Assembly (NCBI GenBank): GCA_022843745.1
Contig: JALHNB010000015.1
Location: 1 to 64,000, forward strand
Reading direction: 5' to 3'
Length of the DNA stretch: 64,000 nt
Origin: Anaerolineae bacterium
Lineage (GTDB): Bacteria; Chloroflexota; Anaerolineae; Aggregatilineales; Phototrophicaceae
Part shown: positions 1 through 8,679 of the stretch, piece by piece
How positions within the stretch are numbered: the first letter of the stretch is position 1
Layout of the letters: the number at the start of each line of letters is the position of its first letter
Position numbers and translations under genes: made by a program
Notes under the pieces: generated by a model
What the model was told of the DNA's origin: nothing
What the model saw: only the letters and a program-made list of their open reading frames with translations
Database searches by the model: none

Positions 1-140
1 TGTTCAAATTGCTCTTCTGTTACACTGGTCGGGATAGTGCTCATGGTTATTTTCCTTTGTGAGGCTTTTAACCACTTTGCACTATCCTTCTCTTTTTGAA
101 AAGCTTGAATCACTTCTATTAAATACGGATAACGCGCCAA
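1..140 (-). CDS. Partial protein of unknown function, cut by window start
   Basis: The minus strand is open from about 188 down to base 1, bounded upstream by a TGA next to an R1-type palindrome. An ATG at 44 is preceded by AAAGGA at a workable distance and would begin MSTIPTSVTEEQFE. The same frame also reads like protein upstream of that ATG (for example ARYPYLIEVIQAFQKEK), so a TTG at 140 is a possible earlier start. Only the N-terminal part lies in the window and I do not recognise the family with confidence. It could be the start of a transposase or the end of a degraded gene. Confidence 0.35.
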   Translation of the reverse strand, partial: MARYPYLIEVIQAFQKEKDSAKWLKASQRKITMSTIPTSVTEEQFE

Positions 141-147
141 CGATTTC

Positions 148-208
148 GTAGGGGCACGATGTATCGTGCCCTCTCAGGTAAACCTCATGGATAGGTGAAT
201 AGTTACTT
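148..208. repeat. R1 palindrome with a flanking block repeated at 23.9 kb
   Basis: Bases 148-171 are a GTAGGGGC-type palindrome with the core CACGATGTATCGTG. The following roughly 35 bases (CTCAGGTAAACCTCATGG and onward) recur in reverse complement at about 23905-23961, so this is a dispersed repeat of about 60 bp rather than a lone palindrome. Confidence 0.75.
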
Positions 209-302
209 GAACTTGCGCGATTCAGTGGAGGAAAAGCGAAGAAACAGGTTGGCAGTTTATTGGTAAACTAATTGATTCTGTTCAGCACCCCCAGAGGCCT
301 GC

Positions 303-356
303 ACTGACTAACCTGACCGCACTGAGTGCACTGACTGCACTGACTGCACTGAGTGC
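303..356. repeat. 9-bp tandem repeat, about six units
   Basis: Units ACTGAGTGC and ACTGACTGC alternate at 321-356 (four clean copies), preceded by two degenerate units from 303. The array lies just downstream of the end of the minus-strand antitoxin/MazF-like gene. No function is evident. Confidence 0.85.
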
Positions 357-369
357 GCCGACATAAATA

Positions 370-972
370 TCACCGTTCGAAAAATGACATCTGCAAAAAC
401 CGCAACCCCGCCAATATCTGGTTGACCCGCCTCTCATCAAGCGACCCGATGTATGCCCCCAACTGCGCTTTATCAACCGTCGATACTTTCGATGCTTCCA
501 CGACACTCTGCCTGGATAAATTAGCTTCCCCCTCTTCGAGCAGCACATTACCTGGCAGACTTGCCCGCTTGATGTTCGATGTCAGCGCACACGCAACAAC
601 AGTCTGGATACGGCTGTGATTAAAGACATTATCCTGAATGACGACATGCGGATGCGGAATGCCCGGTTCCACCCCGCCCGCATCTTCTAACTGCACCCAG
701 AAAATATCACCCTGATTAATAACCGCCCGCCCTGCCCCGCTTTGCGCTGCCGCTTGAGCATCCTGAGAGGCCGCAGGCTTTTTAGTCATATCATGCTGAT
801 CTTGAAGCCCTGGATTATTTTCATCAAGAATGCTTCGCGAGTTACTGATGAACTGCTCAATCGCGATCTCAAATAACTCCCCTTGCGAGATGTTCATACT
901 CAGCGCCAGCGTCTCAGCCTCATCGAATAGCGTCTTCCGAATCGCGATAGATGTTTCCACCGTTCCAGCCAT
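370..972 (-). CDS. Single-chain antitoxin-MazF/PemK-like fusion protein
   Basis: The 200-residue protein has two parts. Residues 1-45 (MAGTVETSIAIRKTL, then an amphipathic helix) look like a small DNA-binding antitoxin domain of ribbon-helix-helix or similar type. Residues 46-84 are an A/Q/D-rich linker. Residues 85-192 look like a MazF/PemK ribonuclease toxin: NQGDIFWVQL is the first strand, PHVVIQDN follows, and ALTS carries the Thr (T131) matching the conserved toxin Thr. The Arg of the usual R-P pair appears to be His107 (HPHVV), which may weaken catalysis. Type II toxins are normally encoded separately from their antitoxins, so an in-line fusion is unusual. GGAAAG lies upstream of the ATG. 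No separate antitoxin gene is adjacent. The toxin family is fairly sure; the antitoxin class is inferred. Confidence 0.75.
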   Translation of the reverse strand: MAGTVETSIAIRKTLFDEAETLALSMNISQGELFEIAIEQFISNSRSILDENNPGLQDQHDMTKKPAASQDAQAAAQSGAGRAVINQGDIFWVQLEDAGGVEPGIPHPHVVIQDNVFNHSRIQTVVACALTSNIKRASLPGNVLLEEGEANLSRQSVVEASKVSTVDKAQLGAYIGSLDERRVNQILAGLRFLQMSFFER

Positions 973-1123
973 AAACTATATCTTTCCGATTTTTCTCGAC
1001 ATCATTGCCTATCGCCAATCACTCTTCTCGGTAAATATCCACCGCTTGCGATATTTACATGCGTGTACCCAGCCAGCATTCACCTGTCTTTTGCTCCCCC
1101 TCGCTTACTTCGCAATACGAGAT

Positions 1124-1222
1124 GTTTAGAAAACACCTGCAAAATGTCGTCTGTAGGGGCATGGCGTGCCATGCCCTTCTGCAAAAACACCTCTGATTCC
1201 CCAACAGTGTCGTGTCGTAAAC
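1124..1222 (-). repeat. R4 composite repeat, copy 1 (intergenic 973-1336)
   Basis: Read on the minus strand this has a left arm TTTACGACACGACAC, a GGTGTTTTTGC block, an R1 palindrome (1153-1176, core CATGGCGTGCCATG), then TTTTGCAGGTGTTTTCTAAA. The same order of blocks occurs at 16614-16720 and 16768-16877 with different palindromic cores. The rest of the gap 973-1336 holds only the tandem repeat described next. Confidence 0.7.
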
Positions 1223-1297
1223 TCACTTGCGGAGACGCGCAGCAGATGGGCGTGAGGTTGTATTCTCATTTAACTTCATCTTTTGCTTTTGCTGACC

Positions 1298-1329
1298 AGC
1301 TTCCCAGCTTCCCAGCTTCCCAGCTTCCC
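1298..1329. repeat. 8-bp tandem repeat AGCTTCCC x4
   Basis: Four perfect tandem copies of AGCTTCCC lie just past the 3' end of the nucleoside hydrolase gene. A related unit (GAAGCGGG) occurs in tandem just past the stop of the second STAND regulator at about 34361. Confidence 0.85.
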
Positions 1330-1336
1330 AGCCCAC

Positions 1337-2248
1337 CTACCTCGACAGCCGATCAATCAGCATCGTCTCAAATCGCTCGACATTCACACCCAGCGCCACC
1401 CGCGCATTCTCCGGGTGTTGATCCGATGGTGTCCGCATCAGAGTCGCCCCGGCAGATAAGCGCCCGCCCGTTTCGACATCCACGTGCAGCAGTTCATAAG
1501 ACAAGATGTCCGGCTGAATCACCGCTGCGACAGCCAACGGATCGTGCATATGTGTCCAGCCACGCGCCGCGAACGGTGGATAAATCTCGACCTGTGTCGC
1601 CACCGCTTCATGATACGGCGTCCCACCCGCGCGAATTTTTGCCGCGCCATCCTGACGGATATGCACCCTTGTCGTCACGTCCAGCGGGATCAGCGTGATC
1701 GGTGCGCCCGAACTCATAACGATATGCGCGGCCTCAGCATCGCAAATAATATTATGTTCAGCATAAGGCATATACATGCCATTCGCGCCGCGCTGTACCC
1801 CACCCATAATCGTCAGTCCAGCCAGATTTTGCGCCAATTTCGGTTCGCGCAAAAAAGCCATCGCCGCGTTTGTCAGCGGCCCGACGCAAATCAAATGAAT
1901 CTCGCCGGGGTTCTCCATGACTATGCGAATAATATAATCGACGGCAAATTCCGGCAGCGGCATAACCGTTTCATCGTCCGCATCCAGTAGACCTTTGCCC
2001 TCATGCCCACCCCAATAAACCGGGCGCAGATTCATAATCGTCCGGCGCATCCCGCCCATCACAGGCACATCCAGCCGCCCGCGCAGTTTGAGCAGCTTCA
2101 GCGCCATCCGCGCCCGCAGCACCACATCGCCATAAACGCACGTCACGCCTTCAAGCTGTAACTCTGGAGACCCCAGAATCAGCGCCAGCGCCACGCAGTC
2201 ATCAACATCTGTCCCAATATCCGTATCAAAAATTACTCGTGTCGGCAT
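1337..2248 (-). CDS. Inosine/uridine-preferring nucleoside hydrolase family protein
   Basis: The 303-residue length is typical of this family, which hydrolyses the N-glycosidic bond of ribonucleosides in purine and pyrimidine salvage. The N-terminal calcium-binding signature is FDTDIGTDVDD (residues 7-17, Asp8, Asp10, Asp16 and Asp17). VGPLTNAA lies at 122-129, EHNIICDAEAA at about 164-174, and the C-terminal HDP metal ligand at 235-237. There is no signal peptide, so it should be cytoplasmic. GGAG precedes the ATG by a normal spacing. The gene stands alone between repeat-rich gaps. Family assignment is strong; base specificity cannot be read from sequence. Confidence 0.9.
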   Translation of the reverse strand: MPTRVIFDTDIGTDVDDCVALALILGSPELQLEGVTCVYGDVVLRARMALKLLKLRGRLDVPVMGGMRRTIMNLRPVYWGGHEGKGLLDADDETVMPLPEFAVDYIIRIVMENPGEIHLICVGPLTNAAMAFLREPKLAQNLAGLTIMGGVQRGANGMYMPYAEHNIICDAEAAHIVMSSGAPITLIPLDVTTRVHIRQDGAAKIRAGGTPYHEAVATQVEIYPPFAARGWTHMHDPLAVAAVIQPDILSYELLHVDVETGGRLSAGATLMRTPSDQHPENARVALGVNVERFETMLIDRLSR

Positions 2249-2310
2249 AAAATTTTGCTCCTTTTGTCCGCAAGATTAACGCAAAAAAACAACCGAGGCG
2301 AACCCCGGCT

Positions 2311-2342
2311 GTCTTGGTTGTCTTGGTTGTCTTGGTTGTCTT
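2311..2342. repeat. 9-bp tandem repeat GTCTTGGTT
   Basis: About three and a half tandem copies of GTCTTGGTT sit in the gap upstream of the nucleoside hydrolase. The same gap holds an R1 palindrome at 2402-2425 and an R2 hairpin half (CCCTCGCCCC...GTGAGGGG) at about 2462-2502. Confidence 0.8.
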
Positions 2343-2519
2343 AAAATCTATCCATCATATGTCTGGGCGACGCGCTGCCTCACCTTATGAACCATGAACT
2401 TGTAGGGGCGCAGCGTGCTGCGCCCACCATCGGTTTTAGAGCGTCGCGACAGGTTTTAAAGTCCCTCGCCCCTTGTGGGAGAGGGATTTAGGGTGAGGGG
2501 TTGACTCCACCGCTATCCC

Positions 2520-3671
2520 CTACGACTGCGCCGGAATCGCGTTCCCGAACATCTCGCCAATGCTTTCCAGCGGGATAACCGTCGCATCTTCCGGCGTGGT
2601 AATTGGCGCGACGCTGTTGAACTGATCCTGCGTGATGGTCATATCGAACGAAATCTTCGGCGCTGCGCCTGTTTCGCCCATTGATTCCATCATCTGCGCC
2701 ATGTCCATCGCGAACAGAATCTGCATACTGTGAACATATTTGTCAGTGGTGCCAATGGTCTCAATTACCGTGACATCGACATCATCAAACATGGTTGTCA
2801 CCATACTGAGCACTTCTTCAAGCTCTTCTTCCGACACTTCCTGCCCAGTGGCTTCCATCTGTGCGGTCATCTGGTCGCGCAGCAACTCGGCCATCGCTGG
2901 GTCGGAATATACGGCTCCCAGGTCAACGGTGATCTCAAAAGTCGCCATATCCGATGAGCCGTCGTCCGTGCGGGCAATCGTCCCAAATTTCGCCATACTT
3001 GCAGGGTCTTGCGCCATCGACAGCAGTTCCGGGTTCATGCCCATCGTCGTCATGTCGCCCATGCTTCCCATCATCGCGCCCATCTGCGGGCCTAACATGC
3101 GCAGCAAACCAGCCACATCCAGCCCGTACCAGCCGGAAGCGTCAATCTCGCCCAAAAATGCTTTTAGCGTATCCAGATTGATGTAGCCCGTTCCATCGAC
3201 CAGCTTGACTTCCAGCGCGAGATCGCTCGGAAAATCGTCGCCCATTTCCGCCATCAGTTCCGGCGGCAGCGAAAGCTGAAGGTTCAGATCGAGGTCAATC
3301 TCTGCCAGCGCGTCCGCAGCCACGTCCATCAGTGCGCCCATGTCTTCCATCGACATGTCTTCCGGGGTCATTCCGGCGGACATTTCGCGCACCGCATCAC
3401 CGCCCGTATAGGCGACGTTGCCATTAATGCTGAAGCTGATTGGTGCTTCCATGTCTGGAACACCGTCCATCTGGAAATTCATCTCAAAATTGGCGTTCGA
3501 TGAGTCCAGTGCCGTCATCGCCGCTTGCGATTCCGTCAGCAGCGTACAGTCTGCCTCAGCTAGGTCACCGCAAAAAGTGGTCACGTCCTGTGCCAGCGTT
3601 GCGCCGCCAAACACCATAAGTACAACCAAAAGTAAGCTGATCATTTTTGTTGTCCTGAACTTCTTAGACAT
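2520..3671 (-). CDS. Secreted protein of unknown function
   Basis: The ATG at 3671 is chosen because GAGAAAGG lies directly upstream; a TTG six codons earlier lacks support. The protein is 383 residues. It starts with basic residues and a hydrophobic stretch (MISLLLVVLMVFGGATLAQ) that reads as a Sec signal peptide. Mature residues include two Cys near the N-terminus (FCGDLAEADC). The rest is acidic, very Met-rich and rich in beta-prone segments such as SFSINGNVAYTGG and MTITQDQFNSV. The pattern resembles secreted lipid- or polymer-associated beta proteins, but I recognise no family. It stands alone, with no partner gene suggesting a role. Confidence 0.8.
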   Translation of the reverse strand: MSKKFRTTKMISLLLVVLMVFGGATLAQDVTTFCGDLAEADCTLLTESQAAMTALDSSNANFEMNFQMDGVPDMEAPISFSINGNVAYTGGDAVREMSAGMTPEDMSMEDMGALMDVAADALAEIDLDLNLQLSLPPELMAEMGDDFPSDLALEVKLVDGTGYINLDTLKAFLGEIDASGWYGLDVAGLLRMLGPQMGAMMGSMGDMTTMGMNPELLSMAQDPASMAKFGTIARTDDGSSDMATFEITVDLGAVYSDPAMAELLRDQMTAQMEATGQEVSEEELEEVLSMVTTMFDDVDVTVIETIGTTDKYVHSMQILFAMDMAQMMESMGETGAAPKISFDMTITQDQFNSVAPITTPEDATVIPLESIGEMFGNAIPAQS

Positions 3672-4233
3672 CGGATTTACCTTTCTCAAAACGATAATAT
3701 TTTTATTGTAGCATTGCTTCTCAGTTCAAAATCCCTCTAGGATTGAGGGTTGTGGCTGTGAACGTTTGTGCATTATATCACAATCGCATTGCTGAGAAAA
3801 CCCCATACAACGTAGGCCGACACTCCTGAAAAGCTCCTCTCTCGCTTGCGGATGACCAACGGGAATGCCTGTGGAACACCTGCCTTCTATCCGCCAAATC
3901 CACACATCCGTGTAGGGGCGCAGCGTGCTGCGCCCTTGTCACTGCAAATCTTCTCACTCCCACATCATTTGTAGGGGCGCACAGCCGTGCGCCCTTTCCC
4001 AATGCACCCATTAACTACCCCTTCGATACGCCTCTTTGCGCCCTTTTTCCGCGTCCTTGTGTCTCCCCGAATCGCCCATCTTCGTAGGGGCGCAGCGTGC
4101 TGCGCCCGAATTTCCCCGCTTTTGCCCCCGACTATCGACCATCGACTACCGAACCTAGAACACCCATTTCGAAAATGAGCGATTTGCGCAAAATCATGTT
4201 AGAATCGCGTGAAATCGCAGACAGGGAAAAATC
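3672..4233. repeat. Intergenic region with three R1 palindromes
   Basis: This 562-base gap separates the secreted-protein gene and parA, which are divergently transcribed. R1 palindromes lie at 3912-3935 (core CGCAGCGTGCTGCG), 3971-3994 (core CGCACAGCCGTGCG) and 4084-4107 (same core as the first). No convincing gene is present; the short open frames are repeat-derived. Confidence 0.7.
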
Positions 4234-5052
4234 ATGCGCACAATCGCCATCGTCAATCGAAAAGGTGGAGTCGGCAAAAGCACGATGTCCACGCACATTG
4301 CTGCGGGTCTGGCGACTCTCGGCTACCGCGTCGCTCTGGTCGATACCGACAGCCAGGGTCATTCCAGTTTGCTGCTGGGAATGCCGGACGAAAACGGCCT
4401 CTTCAAGCTGCTCATCGAAAAACAACCGCTCGAAAATGTGGTTCGGCTCGTTCCCACAGACCGCTATGCGCCCACCGATCACCCGCCTTTAGGTGAGCTT
4501 TTCATCCTGCCTTCCAGCGAGAAAACCCACCAGATTCCGCACCAGCTTGAGCCGGACGAGAGCTTCCTTTTCCTGCAACGCATGGAAGAAATGGCCGAAC
4601 ATTTTAATCTCGATGTCGCCATTGTCGATACAGCCCCTACCATGTCCCCGCTGGACAGCTCCGTTTATCTGGCGACGGACGGCTTTATTTACGTCACCGA
4701 GTGCGAACGTCTGAGTTTCGACGGCGTGCAAACGGCGATTGAACACATGGAGCGCTTCGGCAAAATCCGCCGCAAATATCTCCAGCGCGACAGCCGCATC
4801 GTCGGCATTATTCCCAATAAATTACGCGCCGATACCCGTCTGCATCGCCACAATGTCAGCCAGTTAGCCGAAGCGTTCCCCGGCCTTGTCTGGACACCGA
4901 TCACGCTGCGGGTGCTGTGGGCAGAAGCCACCAACGTCAGCGAATTGGTTTATACCTACGCACCGTCGGGCGTGGAAGCGCGCGATGCCTGGAAGATGGT
5001 CGAGAACACAGTCAGGATGCTGGAATCATGGCAAACCGCCGAGACAAACTAA
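4234..5052 (+). CDS. parA: ParA/Soj-family partition ATPase
   Basis: The 272-residue protein carries the deviant Walker A box KGGVGKST (residues 10-17) with the signature Lys10, the A' box VDTDSQGHSS (36-45) and a Walker B-like VAIVDTAPT. ParA proteins dimerise on ATP, bind DNA non-specifically and pull ParB-bound DNA apart. AGGGA precedes the ATG. The 3' end overlaps the start of the ParB-like gene by 25 bases, so the two are cotranscribed. Neither replication genes nor the usual gidA/gidB neighbours are visible, so this may be a secondary or element-derived partition locus rather than the main chromosomal one. Confidence 0.9.
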   Translation: MRTIAIVNRKGGVGKSTMSTHIAAGLATLGYRVALVDTDSQGHSSLLLGMPDENGLFKLLIEKQPLENVVRLVPTDRYAPTDHPPLGELFILPSSEKTHQIPHQLEPDESFLFLQRMEEMAEHFNLDVAIVDTAPTMSPLDSSVYLATDGFIYVTECERLSFDGVQTAIEHMERFGKIRRKYLQRDSRIVGIIPNKLRADTRLHRHNVSQLAEAFPGLVWTPITLRVLWAEATNVSELVYTYAPSGVEARDAWKMVENTVRMLESWQTAETN

Positions 5053-6353
5053 ATCAATCCACACCTTTTGGATCGTTGAAACGCATCCCATCCGCGCAAG
5101 AGATGCTCACGGATATGGCACCCGATGATGGGCCAGAGCCGATTGAGATGGTCAATATTTTCGACATTCTGCCAGACCCGCAGCAGCCGCGCCGCGCCGT
5201 GCCGCTGTCGATTTTAGCGGGCTGGAATGGCGAAACCGCTTCGATCAAAACCCAACTGCTCGACCCCTGGTTCAATGCGTATGGTCATGAGGTCGGGCTG
5301 GATTACAACGAAGTCAAGAGCATTGTCGAAGCCGTCATTTGGGGCAAATCACCGGATCGTGAAGAATCACACAATCCCAAACCTTATGAGGCCAGCTTGT
5401 TCAAAGTAGTGGAATTGGCAGCCAGTATTCGCGATCAAAGGCTCATCAATCCCATCACGATCTTCAACATAAAACACAGCGATCAATACCAGATTGAGAC
5501 GGGTGAACGGCGTTGGCTGGCCTATCATCTTCTCGCTACGATTGAAGATGCGGGCTGGTTTAAGATACCCGCGCGGGTCATCGAAGCCCCCAATATCTGG
5601 AAGCAAGCTTACGAAAACAACACCCGCGACAACCTCAACGCCATTGCCAAAGCCCGTCAATTTGCGCTCCTTTTGATGGACATCCTCCGAAAAACGCATC
5701 ATTTCGAGGATTTTATGGAGTTCAGAAATGAGCAGGATTTTTATGCTCAGGTCGCCGATGGCAGCCGATACTCTATCCCGCGCGGCAGCGGCGAAAAGCT
5801 GGTCACGGCGATTGGCCTTCAGAACCCGCGCCAGCTTCGCGATCTGCGACGACTGCTCAAACTGCCGCCGGAAATCTGGCAGGAAGCCGATGAGCGTAAC
5901 TGGCGTGAAGGTCGCTTGCGGCAAATGCTGGAGGAATCGGGCGGCGACGACGATAAGTTAATGAAGCTTTTTGAGGCCGAAGCCATGCACGACGACGGCA
6001 TCGAATATAGCGTCCCAATTGGGACGGCTCACGCGGCGGATGACGATAGCGTCCCAATTGGGACGGCTGAATCGGCGAAACATGAAAAGGCCTCGCCAAC
6101 CCGCAAGCCTGTTAAAGCCAGATTGAAAAACGCGATCCTGCCACGTCAGTTTGAGCGCGATCTTAAACACGCGGCAAAGATGACAAAAGCCATTGATCGC
6201 CTCAAGTTTGTGCCGAACACAAACCTAAATCGCAATGACCCCAAAGTCGTCAGTCTATTAGCCGATTATGCGAACACTTTACGAGCGATTGCGGATAACA
6301 CAGACCGTCTGATAGACCTGCTCAACCAGGGTGATGACAGCGATTCGGTGTGA
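5028..6353 (+). CDS. parB: ParB-like partition protein with in-frame palindromic repeat
   Basis: The start is placed at the ATG at 5028 (MANRRDKL), inside the end of parA; the open frame extends further upstream but reads as parA in another frame. The protein has 441 residues. A short N-terminal segment with EMVNIFDILPDPQQPRR matches the ParB nuclease-fold entry motif. The signature GERR box is present as ETGERRWLA near residues 157-165, followed by a helical region where a helix-turn-helix is expected. Unusual is an insertion of about 70 residues between the PQQPRR motif and the GERR box. Residues near 328-346 hold two copies of SVPIGTA, encoded by two 16-bp palindromes. The end is basic and helical, plausibly for dimerisation. 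Confidence 0.8.
   Translation: MANRRDKLNQSTPFGSLKRIPSAQEMLTDMAPDDGPEPIEMVNIFDILPDPQQPRRAVPLSILAGWNGETASIKTQLLDPWFNAYGHEVGLDYNEVKSIVEAVIWGKSPDREESHNPKPYEASLFKVVELAASIRDQRLINPITIFNIKHSDQYQIETGERRWLAYHLLATIEDAGWFKIPARVIEAPNIWKQAYENNTRDNLNAIAKARQFALLLMDILRKTHHFEDFMEFRNEQDFYAQVADGSRYSIPRGSGEKLVTAIGLQNPRQLRDLRRLLKLPPEIWQEADERNWREGRLRQMLEESGGDDDKLMKLFEAEAMHDDGIEYSVPIGTAHAADDDSVPIGTAESAKHEKASPTRKPVKARLKNAILPRQFERDLKHAAKMTKAIDRLKFVPNTNLNRNDPKVVSLLADYANTLRAIADNTDRLIDLLNQGDDSDSV
6011..6065. repeat. Twin 16-bp perfect palindromes inside parB
   Basis: CGTCCCAATTGGGACG occurs at 6011-6026 and again at 6050-6065, in the same reading frame, each encoding SVPIGTA. The spacing is 39 bp (13 codons). Perfect palindromes of this length in a partition gene could be ParB-binding sites or a small in-frame mobile repeat. 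Confidence 0.8.
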
Positions 6354-6923
6354 TCCTGGCAGTTCGTCAAGAAAATGATTTAAGAACCAAAATGCTGGGC
6401 GAGGCAGCGCCTCTCCCCTATGATGACGATGTCTGTAAGGGCGACCCGGCGGGTCGCCCAATCCATAAAAACCTTCTTGATGGACTACTAAAAGCATGTC
6501 AAAGTGCGATCATAGGCGATAGATTTTACGTCGCGTTGATTGACCGCAGCGATGGCTTTTGACGGTGATAAGTGGGATTCGAGTAAACGGTATAATGGGG
6601 TTTGGAAAAGGTTCGCAAATCCCAAAAAGCACATCTTCCGTGATCCTGACTTATCAGGGACTTTTCCCAAGTCCCCCTCCCCTACCATTTCCTAACCCTC
6701 TCGCAATCGTGAAAAACGTGCAAAAAAGCGTGTTTTTACGCATTTTGATGTCATTTTTGCGGTAGGGGAGGGCAGGGGACATGATCCATTTGCGATAAGG
6801 GAGGACAGGAGTTATTACCCAAAGAGCGCTTTTTGGGATTTCAAATCACCGCCGTTGGGTTCGCTCCCGACCCGAAAATAGGCTATATTCTGGTCAGGGT
6901 TTGACGCGGAGACACGCTGGCAA
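6354..6923. repeat. Intergenic region with an R1 palindrome and a long inverted repeat
   Basis: The 570-base gap holds an R1 palindrome at about 6435-6459 (core CGACCCGGCGGGTCG). It also has a pair of long inverted arms: 6671-6686 (GTCCCCCTCCCCTACC) and 6761-6780 (GGTAGGGGAGGG plus GGGGAC), separated by 74 bases. The arms could fold into a large hairpin. No gene is supported here. Confidence 0.65.
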
Positions 6924-8066
6924 ATGTTCGAAAATTTCCTCAATAGCATCTATGGCAATCAACAACCGGACACACCCACGCGGGTCATTCTCGTGGTCGC
7001 GTTCATCATCATCACGTGGATCGCGCAGCGGTTTTTGCGGCAGATTATCGTGCGCCTCGTGGTCGGTGCGATCAAAACTTTCGCCCGCATCAGCCGCCTC
7101 GATCTTCAGTTTGATCGGGATTTGAGTAGTCACATCGCGCCGCCGATCCGCCTGTTGGTCGTCGTCGTCGGGCTGCGGCTGACGCTCGCGTTCCTCAATC
7201 TGGCAGCGCCGTTTGTCGTCCTTGCCGATCAGATCACCGCCACGATTGTGACCATCTGCATCTTCGCCGTGCTGTATCAGATCATGGAAGTCATCGCCCA
7301 GCATTACATCAACCACTCGCGTGAAGATGGTTCGCGACTCGACGAAACGCTGATCCGTTTTGCTCGTCAGGTTCTGATTGTTGTTATTCTGATCTTCGCG
7401 ATCACGCTCATTCTTCAGCGTTGGGGATTGGATGTCGGCGCACTCTTTGCCGGGTTGGGGATCGCAAGTCTGGCGGTTGCGCTGGCGGCTCAGGACGCGC
7501 TGGCAAACATCATCGCCTATATCGCGATTGTGCTGGATGCGCCGTTCAAAGTGGGCGATTCCATCGCGATTGATAAGCAGGTCGTCGGCAAAATTCAGGA
7601 GATCAGCTTTCGCAGTACCCGTATCCGCACGCGCGATAATTCGTTGATGGTCATCCCGAACCAGACTATCGCCAACGCCAGCGTCGTCAATTGGGCGCGG
7701 GTTCGCAAGCGCCGCGTGGATATGAAACTGGGCATCACCTACAGCTCCACGCCCGAACAGATACAGGCCGTTCTCGCCGACATCCGCGAACTGCTCACCA
7801 ATCATGAGGCGGTTACACCTGATCGCTTTGTGGTCGAATTTGTGGAATTCGGCGAAAGTGCGCTCCATCTGCAAGTGTATTTTCTGGTGAAGTCGCCGAC
7901 CTGGGAGGATTTCCAGGCTGTCAGGACAGACATCAACCTTCAGATCATGCGGATCATGCAGAAGCACCAGGTTTCGATGGCGCTCCCCAGCCACAATATT
8001 TACATCGACAATGATTTATCTGCGCGTGGGAAGCAGGATACAAAGCCGACTGTTTCCGATCCATAA
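6924..8066 (+). CDS. MscS-family mechanosensitive channel
   Basis: The protein has 380 residues. Several hydrophobic segments lie in the first half (about 20-40, 75-95, 100-120, 150-170), then the pore-lining helix GLGIASLAVALAAQDALANIIAY with the Gly/Ala packing typical of MscS TM3. The conserved post-pore segment follows: DAPFKVGDSI, then RSTRIRTRDNSLMVIPNQTI, which is the beta-domain signature. The C-terminal domain is alpha-beta. These channels open on membrane tension and release solutes during hypo-osmotic shock. The gene is monocistronic. Family assignment is very strong. Confidence 0.95.
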   Translation: MFENFLNSIYGNQQPDTPTRVILVVAFIIITWIAQRFLRQIIVRLVVGAIKTFARISRLDLQFDRDLSSHIAPPIRLLVVVVGLRLTLAFLNLAAPFVVLADQITATIVTICIFAVLYQIMEVIAQHYINHSREDGSRLDETLIRFARQVLIVVILIFAITLILQRWGLDVGALFAGLGIASLAVALAAQDALANIIAYIAIVLDAPFKVGDSIAIDKQVVGKIQEISFRSTRIRTRDNSLMVIPNQTIANASVVNWARVRKRRVDMKLGITYSSTPEQIQAVLADIRELLTNHEAVTPDRFVVEFVEFGESALHLQVYFLVKSPTWEDFQAVRTDINLQIMRIMQKHQVSMALPSHNIYIDNDLSARGKQDTKPTVSDP

Positions 8067-8309
8067 CCTGTTTATAACTTTGTCCAACCTCACCCCCAGC
8101 CGCTGCGCGTCTCCAATGCGTTGGAGAGGGGGAGTCAAAACAAATTTTCTGTAGCGGGATTCAATTTCAAATTGAATATTCAAACACCTTCTTACAAATG
8201 CTAGCAAATCTTTTTATATTTTTCACAACCCCTCACGACTCCCCGGCAATCATTGCTCGTATGATGAGTTTAATATCATTCCGTCATCATACCCGTATCG
8301 GGGGAACAC

Positions 8310-8633
8310 ATGCTCAGTTACATTCGCAGGCGGTTATTCGCCGCACCGCAAAAACTTCAGGAACTTGAAAAAGGCCAGGGGCTTGTTGAATACGCGCTCA
8401 TTCTGGTGCTGGTCGCTGTCGTCGTCATTATCACGCTGTCACTCGTCGGTGGAGCCGTCCGGGAAATTTATGGCGATGTGCTTTGTACCATGACCAATGG
8501 CACAGCGGCTGAATATGGGAACGTGGCTTCCGGCGCGGGGCCAGGTGCAATGATTTATGAGCCGGATAATGCCCTTGCGCCTAGCTGCTGGATATGGGAC
8601 GGCACAGCGTACAACGACGCGGGCGCTCCATAA
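8310..8633 (+). CDS. Flp/Fap-type (type IVb) pilin subunit
   Basis: This 107-residue protein has a basic leader and the prepilin motif KGQGLVEYALILVLVAVVVI. Cleavage after Gly22 would leave Glu27 at position +5, as in type IVb pilins, followed by a hydrophobic helix of about 20 residues. A GGGGGAA Shine-Dalgarno precedes the ATG. Two Cys in the C-terminal part (CTMTNG and PSCW) could form a disulfide. No tad secretion or prepilin peptidase genes are adjacent, so assembly genes must lie elsewhere. A strong terminator follows. Confidence 0.88.
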   Translation: MLSYIRRRLFAAPQKLQELEKGQGLVEYALILVLVAVVVIITLSLVGGAVREIYGDVLCTMTNGTAAEYGNVASGAGPGAMIYEPDNALAPSCWIWDGTAYNDAGAP

Positions 8634-8679
8634 GCCGTCTATTTCGCGAAAAAACGGCGATTTACAGCGATTTACCCAC

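Noticed and set aside
303-356. Tandem 9-mers considered as a CRISPR array
   Set aside because: The units are contiguous and far too short, with no spacers and no cas genes in the window.
1063-1698. Long plus-strand open frame opposite the nucleoside hydrolase
   Set aside because: Its translation is Pro/Arg/Ser/His-rich without domains, and the opposite strand carries a full, well-conserved enzyme.
6894-7994. Minus-strand open frame of over 350 codons across the MscS gene
   Set aside because: The translation is Asp/Arg/Asn/Gln-rich low complexity, while the plus strand encodes a clear membrane channel.
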